From positions 3,472,001 to 3,536,000 of the forward strand of contig NZ_CP091792.1 of NCBI RefSeq assembly GCF_022024115.1: DNA of 64,000 nucleotides, in the 5' to 3' direction. Positions 52,105 to 59,334 of this stretch are shown piece by piece; the stretch's first letter is position 1; each line of letters opens with the position of its first letter. A program made the position numbers and the translations under genes. Source of the DNA: Prevotella communis. Lineage in GTDB: Bacteria; Bacteroidota; Bacteroidia; Bacteroidales; Bacteroidaceae. The notes under the pieces were generated by a model. That model was given only the letters and a program-made list of their open reading frames with translations, did not search any database and was not told the DNA's origin.

Positions 52105-52131
52105 GCAGAGTCAAGCTCGCTTGAACTCTGC
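52105..52131 (+). other. Hairpin between frdA and frdB
   Basis: GCAGAGTCAAGC (52105-52116) pairs with GCTTGAACTCTGC (52119-52131) with one bulged base. No T-run follows, so it is more likely an RNA stability or processing element than a terminator. Confidence 0.55.
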
Positions 52132-52178
52132 TGAGGCGAAGCCATTAGTCATCGTAAGATAACTAATGAATTAAAATT

Positions 52179-52937
52179 ATGGCAAGAAATATTTCATTTA
52201 CAATAAAGTTCTGGCGCCAGAATGGCCCCAAGGACCAGGGACATTTCGACACCCACGAGATGCACGATATTCCCGATGATACCTCGTTCCTCGAGATGCT
52301 CGACATCCTGAATGAGGAGCTCATCAACGAAGGCAAGGAGCCCTTCGTATTCGACCACGACTGCCGCGAGGGTATCTGCGGTATGTGCTCACTCTACATC
52401 AACGGTACACCTCACGGTCGCACAGAGCGTGGCGCTACAACCTGTCAGCTCTACATGCGTCGTTTCAACGATGGCGACGTAATCACCGTAGAGCCTTGGC
52501 GTTCAGCTGCCTTCCCCGTGATTAAGGACTGTATGGTTGACCGCTACGCCTTCGATAAGATTATCCAGGCTGGTGGCTACACCACTATCCGCACCGGTCA
52601 GGCTCAGGATGCCAACGCTATCCTGATTCCTAAGGAGGATGCCGACGAGGCTATGGACTGCGCTACATGTATTGGTTGCGGCGCTTGCGTTGCAGCATGT
52701 AAGAACGGTTCTGCCATGCTCTTCGTATCGTCAAAGGTTTCTCAGCTCGCCCTGCTTCCCCAGGGTAAGATTGAGGCTGCCCGCCGCGTGAAGAACATGA
52801 TTGCCAAGATGGACGAGCTGGGCTTCGGTAACTGTACCAACACCCGCGCTTGTGAGGCTGTATGTCCTAAGAACGAGACCATCGCTAACATCGCTCGCCT
52901 GAACCGCGAGATGATTAAGGCAAAGCTCGCCGACTAA
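52179..52937 (+). CDS. frdB: Fumarate reductase / succinate dehydrogenase iron-sulfur subunit
   Basis: 252 residues. Three cluster sites are visible: the [2Fe-2S] ferredoxin set in [18 protein letters not shown] with a later Cys in GATTCQLY, the [4Fe-4S] set [14 protein letters not shown], and the [3Fe-4S] set in [12 protein letters not shown]. It transfers electrons between the cytochrome b and the flavin. It is the last gene of the frdCAB operon, followed by a terminator. Confidence 0.94.
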   Translation: MARNISFTIKFWRQNGPKDQGHFDTHEMHDIPDDTSFLEMLDILNEELINEGKEPFVFDHDCREGICGMCSLYINGTPHGRTERGATTCQLYMRRFNDGDVITVEPWRSAAFPVIKDCMVDRYAFDKIIQAGGYTTIRTGQAQDANAILIPKEDADEAMDCATCIGCGACVAACKNGSAMLFVSSKVSQLALLPQGKIEAARRVKNMIAKMDELGFGNCTNTRACEAVCPKNETIANIARLNREMIKAKLAD

Positions 52938-52964
52938 TACGCACGTACATTATTTATATAAGAG

Positions 52965-53000
52965 GCGCCGCAGGGAAATCATCCTTGCGGTGCTTTTTTT
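52965..53000 (+). terminator. Terminator of the frdCAB operon
   Basis: GCGCCGCAGG (52965-52974) pairs with CCTTGCGGTGC (near 52983-52993) using one G-U pair and one bulge, followed by a run of T. Confidence 0.8.
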
Positions 53001-53035
53001 TATACCATATCGCCCCACTATTCAGAAAAAGTGTG

Positions 53036-53044
53036 TACCTTTGC
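53036..53044 (+). promoter_or_regulatory. Promoter -7 element for the DUF2147 gene
   Basis: TACCTTTGC, 33 bp before the start. Confidence 0.6.
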
Positions 53045-53076
53045 GGTCGAAATTATCACCAATATAAACAGAATAA

Positions 53077-53475
53077 ATGATGAAAAAATTTGTATTAAGT
53101 TTAGTATTGGCCGTGTTCGCCCAGACTGGTTATTCACAAGACATCAAGGGAAAATGGCTGACTGAGGCTGGCGATGCCCAAGTGGAAATCTATGAGGCCA
53201 ACGGCAAGGTAAACGGTAAGATTGTGTGGCTGAAGCAGGGTCCTGAGACCAAGGATACCCACAACCCTGACGAGAAATTGCGCAGTCGTAAACTGATGGG
53301 CGTGAACATCCTCTCTGGTCTCTCAAAGAAGAAGGAGAAGTGGGAAGGTGGTCGCATCTACAATCCCAAGAACGGCAAGGACTATAAATGCTCTATTTGG
53401 CTGGAAGACGGCAAGTTGAAAGTACGCGGCTACATCGGTTTCCTGTACGAGACGCAGACATGGAAGCGGAAGTAA
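53077..53475 (+). CDS. DUF2147 family exported protein
   Basis: 132 residues with signal peptide KFVLSLVLAVFAQTGYSQ. The body has the DUF2147 pattern: IKGKWLTEAGDAQVEIYEANGKVNGKIVWLK, RKLMGVNILSGL, GGRIYNPKNGKDYKCSIWLEDG and LKVRGYIGFLYETQTWKR. This is a small lipocalin-like beta-barrel of unknown function in the periplasm. It is monocistronic. Confidence 0.85.
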   Translation: MMKKFVLSLVLAVFAQTGYSQDIKGKWLTEAGDAQVEIYEANGKVNGKIVWLKQGPETKDTHNPDEKLRSRKLMGVNILSGLSKKKEKWEGGRIYNPKNGKDYKCSIWLEDGKLKVRGYIGFLYETQTWKRK

Positions 53476-53499
53476 GCGAAAATAACTGTCACAAAAATT

Positions 53500-53532
53500 C
53501 GAGGGAGATAGATTCAAGGTCTATCCCCCTCG
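53500..53532. terminator. Bidirectional terminator
   Basis: CGAGGG plus GATAGA (53500-53512) pair with TCTATC plus CCCTCG (53520-53532), with T-rich flanks, between the DUF2147 gene and the convergent HU-like gene. Confidence 0.85.
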
Positions 53533-53534
53533 CT

Positions 53535-54158
53535 TTATTTTTTCACCCACACTTTATGCGATCCGGCACCTTTTTCAGTTATTCCTGATGCTGGGTTGGC
53601 GACAAACTTAGCCAGTTCTCGCGAGGCAGAACTGCTACTAAGGGCATTGAGATTAGCATAGTCCTGTAGGGTGATGAAGCCATGCTTATCGATATGACGG
53701 AGCACACGCTGCAGACGCTCTTCTGGTGTATAGGGGGAGGTGGTAGCGGGATTATAGGACGCACGCTCAAAGGTGTTGTCTCTGTTAATATCATCTACCA
53801 GTTTCTTATCAACTTTAAAGTTCACTCCCTTAGCCTCTACACGACGATACTTCATCTTGGGCTCGTCCTGCTTATCGTCTTCCGCTGGATTATCAGAAAA
53901 TTGGAGAGCCAACGAGAAGACACCAAGATTGTCTATCTTCATGGTGTGACCCATGGGAAGATATGTCTTCATAACCTCTGAAAGCGTATCAAGTACGCCA
54001 CGCACCGTACCTTCGCTGAAAGCAGGCGAATAGTTGTGAATGAGTTCCACCACCTTATCGTAGTCATATTCTGTATAGACTTGCATCTTGGGGAATATCC
54101 TTCCTTTTTTGCCGTTGCCCATGCCCTCAGGCATTTCCTTAATTACATAATTAGCCAT
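53535..54158 (-). CDS. HU-family (Bacteroidetes histone-like) DNA-binding protein
   Basis: 207 residues from the Met at 54158 that begins ANYVIKEMPEGMG; the upstream ATG at 54245 would translate the 21-bp leader repeats and is rejected. Residues ~1-125 form the HU-like dimer domain (FPKMQVYTEYDYDKVVELIHNYSPAFSEGTVRGVLDTLSEVMKTYLPMGHTMKIDNLGVFSL). The C-terminal part (RLQRVLRHIDKHGFITLQDYANLNALSSSSASRELAKFV) looks like a winged helix. It is probably a nucleoid or element-associated DNA binder. Confidence 0.75.
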   Translation of the reverse strand: MANYVIKEMPEGMGNGKKGRIFPKMQVYTEYDYDKVVELIHNYSPAFSEGTVRGVLDTLSEVMKTYLPMGHTMKIDNLGVFSLALQFSDNPAEDDKQDEPKMKYRRVEAKGVNFKVDKKLVDDINRDNTFERASYNPATTSPYTPEERLQRVLRHIDKHGFITLQDYANLNALSSSSASRELAKFVANPASGITEKGAGSHKVWVKK

Positions 54159-54182
54159 ATCACTTATCTTTTTTCGTTTCAA

Positions 54183-54256
54183 ACTTTGAAATCTCCATCC
54201 CCAACTTTGGAATACGCATCCCAGACTTTGAAATGTACATCCCAAAGTTTGGGATA
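54183..54256 (-). repeat. 21-bp repeats and palindrome in the HU-like gene leader
   Basis: Three 21-bp units start with ACTTTG at 54183, 54204 and 54225 (ACTTTG-A/G-AAT-N3-CATCCC). They are followed by ATCCCAAA-G-TTTGGGAT (54240-54256), a perfect dyad. All lie between the -7 box and the start codon, so they are transcribed. 21 bp is two helical turns. Confidence 0.7.
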
Positions 54257-54266
54257 GAAATTAGTT

Positions 54267-54275
54267 GCAAAGATA
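54267..54275 (-). promoter_or_regulatory. Promoter -7 element for the HU-like gene
   Basis: Leftward TATCTTTGC; the transcript would start close to the palindrome at 54240-54256. Confidence 0.6.
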
Positions 54276-54317
54276 ACAACTTTTTTCCAACTATTTGGCT
54301 GTTTCCACATTATTTTG

Positions 54318-54326
54318 TACCTTTGC
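54318..54326 (+). promoter_or_regulatory. Promoter -7 element for the EamA transporter
   Basis: TACCTTTGC, 12 bp before the ATG at 54339, leaving a very short leader and excluding an upstream TTG start at 54315. Confidence 0.6.
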
Positions 54327-54338
54327 GGCACGAAAACT

Positions 54339-55259
54339 ATGACTTACATTGGTGAATTGATATCTATTGGCGTAGCGTTCTCGTGGACGGCTACGGCGCT
54401 GCTGAGCGAATTTGGCTCAAAGAGACTGGGAAACCTTACGTTGAACGTGCTGAGAATGGCGCTGGCACTGCTGTTCTCGGGAGTGCTGTTTATGGTGGTA
54501 ACGGGGAGTCCGTTGCCTGCTGGAGCCTCATGGGAGGCCGGCGGATGGATGCTGCTATCAGGTCTGGTGGGCTATGTGATAGGCGATTTCTGCCTCTTTC
54601 AGTGCTATATCATCATTGGCTCGCGCTTCGGACAACTGTTTATGACGATGGCACCGCTGGCGGCTGCGCTGATGGCGTGGGTCACACTGGGTCAGCAGAT
54701 GACGCTGATGAGCATCGTGGCCATGCTGGTGACGCTCTTTGGTATCAGCATCTCCGTGCTGGGTCGCGGCGAGCATCATAAGGTGTCGCTGAAGTTGCCC
54801 CTGAACGGTGTGCTCTTTGCTGTGGGCGCCGCTATGTGTCAGGGCGTGGGCTTGGTGTTGAGCAAGATTGGTATGGACCACTACGAGATGACGGCAGACA
54901 TGCCCTCATGGCTCGTTCCCTTTAGTGCTAATTTCTATCGCTGCGTGGCAGGCATCATTGGTTTCTCACTGCTGATGTATGTGCGTCAGGGAATGGCTCC
55001 GCTGCGCGAGGCGCTGCACGACAGAAAGGGTCTGGCGGTAGCAACGGCTACCACGATATTCGGTCCCTTCGTGGGTGTGGGATTCTCACTGATGGCTGTG
55101 CAATACACAGGTGCTGGCATTGCCTCTACACTGATGGCTACGACGCCTATCATCATTATCCTGCCGTCCTACTGGCTGTTTAAGGAGCAGATTACATGGC
55201 GCGCCGTAGTGGGTGCCGTGGTATCGGTTGTAGGTGTCAGTCTCTTCTTCTTAGGATAA
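54339..55259 (+). CDS. EamA/DMT-family transporter
   Basis: 306 residues from the ATG at 54339. About ten hydrophobic segments are arranged as two EamA repeats (ISIGVAFSWTATALLSEFG at the start; ATTIFGPFVGVGFSLMAVQYTGAGIASTLMATTPIIIILPSYWLF in the second). It is an inner-membrane drug/metabolite transporter-type permease of unknown substrate. Its 3' end overlaps the convergent pgeF gene by 23 bp. Confidence 0.85.
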   Translation: MTYIGELISIGVAFSWTATALLSEFGSKRLGNLTLNVLRMALALLFSGVLFMVVTGSPLPAGASWEAGGWMLLSGLVGYVIGDFCLFQCYIIIGSRFGQLFMTMAPLAAALMAWVTLGQQMTLMSIVAMLVTLFGISISVLGRGEHHKVSLKLPLNGVLFAVGAAMCQGVGLVLSKIGMDHYEMTADMPSWLVPFSANFYRCVAGIIGFSLLMYVRQGMAPLREALHDRKGLAVATATTIFGPFVGVGFSLMAVQYTGAGIASTLMATTPIIIILPSYWLFKEQITWRAVVGAVVSVVGVSLFFLG

Positions 55260-56001
55260 TACCCGTGAAGATGCGACCCGACTCGATGCCCAGTCGGCGG
55301 GCTGAGAAATAGGTGTCTGACTGCATATAGGTGCACACGGGCGACACGCTGATGTGCGCATCTGGCACGCCTGCGGAAATCAACTGCAAGCGGTTGCACT
55401 CAGGCAAGTCAAGATGCCATTTCTCATATTTTCTGCTGATGGATTCCATCGGAAATCCCGCATCTTCAAAGGCCTGATATACCTCGTCGCCCACCTCGAA
55501 ACTCTCCAGGTGGATGCCTGGTCCTATCTGTGCGATAAGGTCTGCGGGATTGGTGCCGTAAACTTCCGTCATCCTTGCTATGGACTGCTCCACAATGCGC
55601 ATCACCGTGCCTCGCCAGCCGGCATGAACGGCACAGACGGCACGCTGCCGTGGGTCATAGAGCAACACGGGGATACAGTCGGCTGTAGAGACGCCGATAC
55701 ACACATCCTCCACATTGGTCATCAGCGCATCATAGCCCTCAAGGTCAACATCCAACTGTTCGCCAATCACAGCTATCTCGGCTTTGTGGACCTGATGCGG
55801 CATCAGCAGACGGTCGTCGGTAATATCCAGAAGGCGGCACAGCGCCTCGCGATTCTTGCGGATAGCCTCATCGCTATCACCACAATATCTGTTGATATTA
55901 AACTCGCCATAGCGCCCTGTGCTATAGCCCCCTTTACGCATAGAGCTGAAGGCGGTGAGGCCCTCAGCTATATGATAGTATTGCAAACTTGGTATCTTCA
56001 T
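55237..56001 (-). CDS. pgeF: Peptidoglycan editing factor PgeF (YfiH/COG1496 multicopper-type)
   Basis: 254 residues from the Met at 56001 (KIPSLQYYHIAEGL); an ATG at 56049 lies upstream of the promoter and is rejected. Metal or catalytic residues are seen in MPHQVHKAEI, GVSTADCIPVLLYD (Cys) and AVHAGWRGTVMRIVEQ (His). The family was once called polyphenol oxidase/laccase and is now linked to removal of misplaced residues from UDP-MurNAc precursors. It is a single gene. Confidence 0.85.
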   Translation of the reverse strand: MKIPSLQYYHIAEGLTAFSSMRKGGYSTGRYGEFNINRYCGDSDEAIRKNREALCRLLDITDDRLLMPHQVHKAEIAVIGEQLDVDLEGYDALMTNVEDVCIGVSTADCIPVLLYDPRQRAVCAVHAGWRGTVMRIVEQSIARMTEVYGTNPADLIAQIGPGIHLESFEVGDEVYQAFEDAGFPMESISRKYEKWHLDLPECNRLQLISAGVPDAHISVSPVCTYMQSDTYFSARRLGIESGRIFTGIILRRRD

Positions 56002-56021
56002 ATCCTTGCACCTTTTTGCCT

Positions 56022-56030
56022 GCAAAGATA
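56022..56030 (-). promoter_or_regulatory. Promoter -7 element for pgeF
   Basis: Leftward TATCTTTGC, 21 bp before the start at 56001. Confidence 0.6.
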
Positions 56031-56057
56031 CGCTTTTTCTGTGTAACAACGACAGGA

Positions 56058-56609
56058 TTACTTAGCAAACTTGCCGCTGGCCATCACCTTTGCAGAGGCG
56101 GTGGTGGTGCTATCGCTGGCGCTGCGAGTGATGCCGCGTGTGTTCCAGTAGCCCCAGTCAAAGCGATTGTCGTAGTTCAGGCGGAACACGATATCCTTTG
56201 AGGTGCCGTCGTCCATATAGCCCTCGAAGCGGTTGCTGCTCAGGCGGTAGTCGTTGATATATACGTCGTTCCAACTGTCGGCATAGCGAATGCGGATGCT
56301 TCCCTTGTAGATATCCCACTCGAACTCGCAGTAGTAATAGTCAGAATAGCGGCTGTTCAGGTCGTAGTCAACCTCATAGCCCCATCCGCTATAGGCACTG
56401 GTGCGCTCGAAGTACATCGTGGTGCGATAGCTGTCGCCAGTCAGTCCCCAACGGTCGTAATAGTAGGTATCGATATAGCCAGTCCAAGTGCCGTCGAGTG
56501 TACGAGCCTCGCTGCGGTCTTCCATATCCTCCCAGAACTCAATATCGCAACTGGTAAACAGAGTCATCGTCAGGATGATCATTGCTGTATAGGTAAAAAA
56601 CTTCTTCAT
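56058..56609 (-). CDS. Tyr/Asp-rich lipoprotein, unknown function
   Basis: 183 residues. A signal peptide with lipobox TLFTSC (Cys near residue 21) precedes a region strikingly rich in Tyr, Asp, Trp and Ser (DTYYYDRWGLTGDSY, SRYSDYYYCEFEWD). The body begins with a lipocalin-like LDGTWTGYI motif and shows regular beta strands. I recognise no named family. The last ~25 residues are Ser/Thr/Ala-rich and probably unstructured. Confidence 0.6.
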   Translation of the reverse strand: MKKFFTYTAMIILTMTLFTSCDIEFWEDMEDRSEARTLDGTWTGYIDTYYYDRWGLTGDSYRTTMYFERTSAYSGWGYEVDYDLNSRYSDYYYCEFEWDIYKGSIRIRYADSWNDVYINDYRLSSNRFEGYMDDGTSKDIVFRLNYDNRFDWGYWNTRGITRSASDSTTTASAKVMASGKFAK

Positions 56610-56649
56610 AGCTGTATCTTTTTAAAGGGTTCAACTTCTTGTTCACATT

Positions 56650-56658
56650 GCAAAGATA
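56650..56658 (-). promoter_or_regulatory. Promoter -7 element for the Tyr-rich lipoprotein gene
   Basis: Leftward TATCTTTGC, 41 bp before the start. Confidence 0.55.
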
Positions 56659-56742
56659 CAAACTATGCAGCTGCTACGCAAGGTGTTTTTCCTAAACCTC
56701 AGTAGGGAATTTCCTATTTCGCAGAGGGAAAACGGAAATGCC

Positions 56743-59196
56743 CTAAGGTATCACCACTTTACGACCGTTTATAATATAAAGTCCCTTATTCAGCCCGCCA
56801 CGGTTGCCCATGCGGCGACCTGACAGGTCATAGATTCGTTTTTCAGCAGACTGCATCATCCTTTCCTGCGACATAGGCAGTTCGTGAATGGCATCAGTCT
56901 TTTGTGAACTGTTAAGCGGAAACAGCATCCACTGACGATGAATGGGGGCGGCGTTGCCGTCCTGATACTGCCAAACAGAGACTACGGTTCCCGGGGCTGT
57001 TGACTCATTATTGAGGTCGAAGGCGTGACTATGCCCCTTCTTAGCCAGAATCTTATAATATGGATAGTCAACGACTTCTATATAGAAATCTTGCTCGTCG
57101 GCCTCGCTCTTCGCAGCGGTAAGCGTAGAGCTGCTCAGGTTACGATGAGCCGTGAGCCGCAGTCCGAGTGCGTTTTGCAAGCCATAGGTACCATTGCCAA
57201 GGTCGGAGAGCATCCAGCGCTGGGCATCACCGTAGTCTATGTCCTGAATAGTCACCCTGCTGCCCGTTGCCGAGACGGCCCGCGAGGTCTCATGTCGAGG
57301 AATAATCAGATATTCACACCCGTCGCGCAGCAGGCTGTCTGGTTCTGCGACCGCACACTGGGTAGGTATAATAAATGTCATGATAGACTGGGCAGGCATG
57401 ATGACCTTCATTTCACTGCCATTAAGGGTAACGCCACTCTTCGTGCTGGTCAGATTCTCGCTGGCCGAAGTGCGGTAAGCCTTGATACTTGTAAGCGCAG
57501 GCAGGTCGGGAAAGAGCGACAGGTCAATATTGTGGATTGCTTTTGTACCTTCGTTGAGCACCACGAGCACCAACGTATCGCGGGCGGCATTAACGGCAGC
57601 CAGCGTCTTCGGACAGGGCGATGTAATGATGTCGTAGCCGTGCTTAATGAAGCGTGAGCACTGCTGGCGCACGTAGTAGTTCTTCACCTTGGCGTAAGTC
57701 TGGTCGGCAAAACTGCCGCGAATGGTACACCACTGGTCATTGGCCTCTTCCATATACTGCCAGTCAATCCACGCCTCAGGCTGTATGTAGCGCATATCGT
57801 CAAGCAGTCGCTGCGCCATGCTGAGATTGCCGCCAATGCCGTTGCCACCACTACCCGTCTCGCTCATCCAAAGGGGCATATCAGACTGATGGGCCAGGAA
57901 TGCCAGGCGCGAACGGTCGGCATTATTGCCGGAATAGGTGTGGGTGTTCCACTGGCCCACCTTCGACAGCACACCGGCATTCTTATATTGCTTGAAGCCC
58001 TCTACGGAGAGTCCTATATTGGTCTCGTCGGATGCCGAGATAACCGTGCTGAGTCCTGAGGCTTTTAGGATAGGCTCTAATACACGGATGAACTTTATCT
58101 GCGAGGCATAGTCGAAATGACAGCCTTCCTGCGGACCGTTGGCATACCAGAAATTAGTGACCGACTCATTAAAGGGCTCCAGGGTCTTGAACTCAATGCC
58201 GTATTCGTCCTTGTAGTGCTTGCAGACATCCACCAGATAATGTGCAAACTCCTCGTAATACTCTGGCTTCAGATTGTCTTTTCCGCCATCCACATTGCCG
58301 CTGCAGCAACCGCTGTAGGTCATGTAATAAGGACAGGAGTTGCTGAAGGCTTCAAACACGGCATCGGGGCGCAGCTCCTTGATTTTCAGCATAATCTTTC
58401 GCTGGGCAGCATCGCGGTCCCAATGATACTCATCGCCACTGAAGTCCTTGAAACCTTCCATCTCAGCACGCAGGCCCTTGCCTCTGCCCATATGGTGCAG
58501 GTCGCAATGACTGTTCTCGGGGTCGTCGCCACCGCCAATGTTATAGCGGAAATGGGTGTAATTAAGGCCGGTGGGACTGACAAGCCACTTCACGATTTCC
58601 GTGATTTTCTCGTCCGACCACTTGCCACACTGGCCTGCCCACCAGCAAAGCGACACGCCCCAGCCATCGAAATGCTGGCGCACCACCTGCGGATTAACCA
58701 TATAAGTAAGGGTATCAACAGGGGGCGTGGCATTGACTTTGCTGCCAAAATACCATAGGTGCTTCATGTCCGACCCGTCTTTGTCGGAAAACACCTTCTG
58801 GTGACCGTCGTTACTGTCTGTACCCAGATATTTGTTATTGGATTTGCAACGCAGTTTTACGTATTGGCTCATGCCTGGTTCAATCAGGAATTTTGCCTCA
58901 GCCAGAGAAGAGTCGGCAACGAAAACCGTGTTCCATTGTCTCGACTGCGACAGGAAAGCTTTTTGTCCGTCCACCTGTATGGAATAATATCCTGTTCCAT
59001 CGGGTATCAACGTCATCTTCTGTGGATTGGATTTTGTGGATGCCTCAATCCATCCGCCATTATCAGTACCTTTCTCCAAGTGATTACCACTGCTATGCAT
59101 CACATACAACGTCGTTGGCTCGCTGAAACTGGTCTGAGCCCAACCGGCAACAGCCGCTACCATGGTTGTTGCCAAAAACAAAAGACATCTCTTCAT
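56743..59196 (-). CDS. GH30-family endo-glycanase with beta-trefoil modules and T9SS-like tail
   Basis: 817 residues from the Met beginning KRCLLFLATTMVAAVAGWAQ; an ATG at 59298 lies upstream of the promoter. Residues ~25-155 look like a beta-trefoil binding module. The catalytic barrel (~165-520) starts FDGWGVSLCWWAGQCG and has a likely acid/base Glu in LEPFNESVTNFWYANG and nucleophile Glu in MSETGSGGNGIGG; a beta-sandwich follows. Residues ~625-775 form a ricin-type trefoil. The tail (RIYDLSGRRM, NKGLYIINGRKVVIP) resembles a short T9SS sorting motif. The GWGVSLCWWA start recalls GH30 endo-beta-1,6-galactanases, a good but unproven guess. Confidence 0.75.
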   Translation of the reverse strand: MKRCLLFLATTMVAAVAGWAQTSFSEPTTLYVMHSSGNHLEKGTDNGGWIEASTKSNPQKMTLIPDGTGYYSIQVDGQKAFLSQSRQWNTVFVADSSLAEAKFLIEPGMSQYVKLRCKSNNKYLGTDSNDGHQKVFSDKDGSDMKHLWYFGSKVNATPPVDTLTYMVNPQVVRQHFDGWGVSLCWWAGQCGKWSDEKITEIVKWLVSPTGLNYTHFRYNIGGGDDPENSHCDLHHMGRGKGLRAEMEGFKDFSGDEYHWDRDAAQRKIMLKIKELRPDAVFEAFSNSCPYYMTYSGCCSGNVDGGKDNLKPEYYEEFAHYLVDVCKHYKDEYGIEFKTLEPFNESVTNFWYANGPQEGCHFDYASQIKFIRVLEPILKASGLSTVISASDETNIGLSVEGFKQYKNAGVLSKVGQWNTHTYSGNNADRSRLAFLAHQSDMPLWMSETGSGGNGIGGNLSMAQRLLDDMRYIQPEAWIDWQYMEEANDQWCTIRGSFADQTYAKVKNYYVRQQCSRFIKHGYDIITSPCPKTLAAVNAARDTLVLVVLNEGTKAIHNIDLSLFPDLPALTSIKAYRTSASENLTSTKSGVTLNGSEMKVIMPAQSIMTFIIPTQCAVAEPDSLLRDGCEYLIIPRHETSRAVSATGSRVTIQDIDYGDAQRWMLSDLGNGTYGLQNALGLRLTAHRNLSSSTLTAAKSEADEQDFYIEVVDYPYYKILAKKGHSHAFDLNNESTAPGTVVSVWQYQDGNAAPIHRQWMLFPLNSSQKTDAIHELPMSQERMMQSAEKRIYDLSGRRMGNRGGLNKGLYIINGRKVVIP

Positions 59197-59221
59197 ATTA
59201 CTTATTATGATTAATCGTGAT

Positions 59222-59230
59222 GCAAAGATA
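59222..59230 (-). promoter_or_regulatory. Promoter -7 element for the GH30 gene
   Basis: Leftward TATCTTTGC, 26 bp before the chosen start at 59196. Confidence 0.6.
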
Positions 59231-59271
59231 TAAAATTTAATCAAAATAAAACACAAAATACGAAAAATCAC

Positions 59272-59310
59272 CACATAAAAAAATGTACGCACGTGCATGT
59301 GCGTACATTT
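59272..59310 (-). terminator. Terminator of secDF
   Basis: AAATGTACGCAC (59281-59292) pairs perfectly with GTGCGTACATTT (59299-59310), loop GTGCAT; read leftward it runs into a T-tract. Confidence 0.85.
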
Positions 59311-59334
59311 TCTTATATTAAGAACTTAGTCGTC

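Noticed and set aside
51137..52114. 325-codon reverse frame opposite frdA
   Set aside because: An open frame caused by the strong codon bias of frdA; no recognisable protein features.
54159..54245. N-terminal extension of the HU-like protein
   Set aside because: It would translate the 21-bp leader repeats (FQSLG-type repeats); the family start is at 54158.
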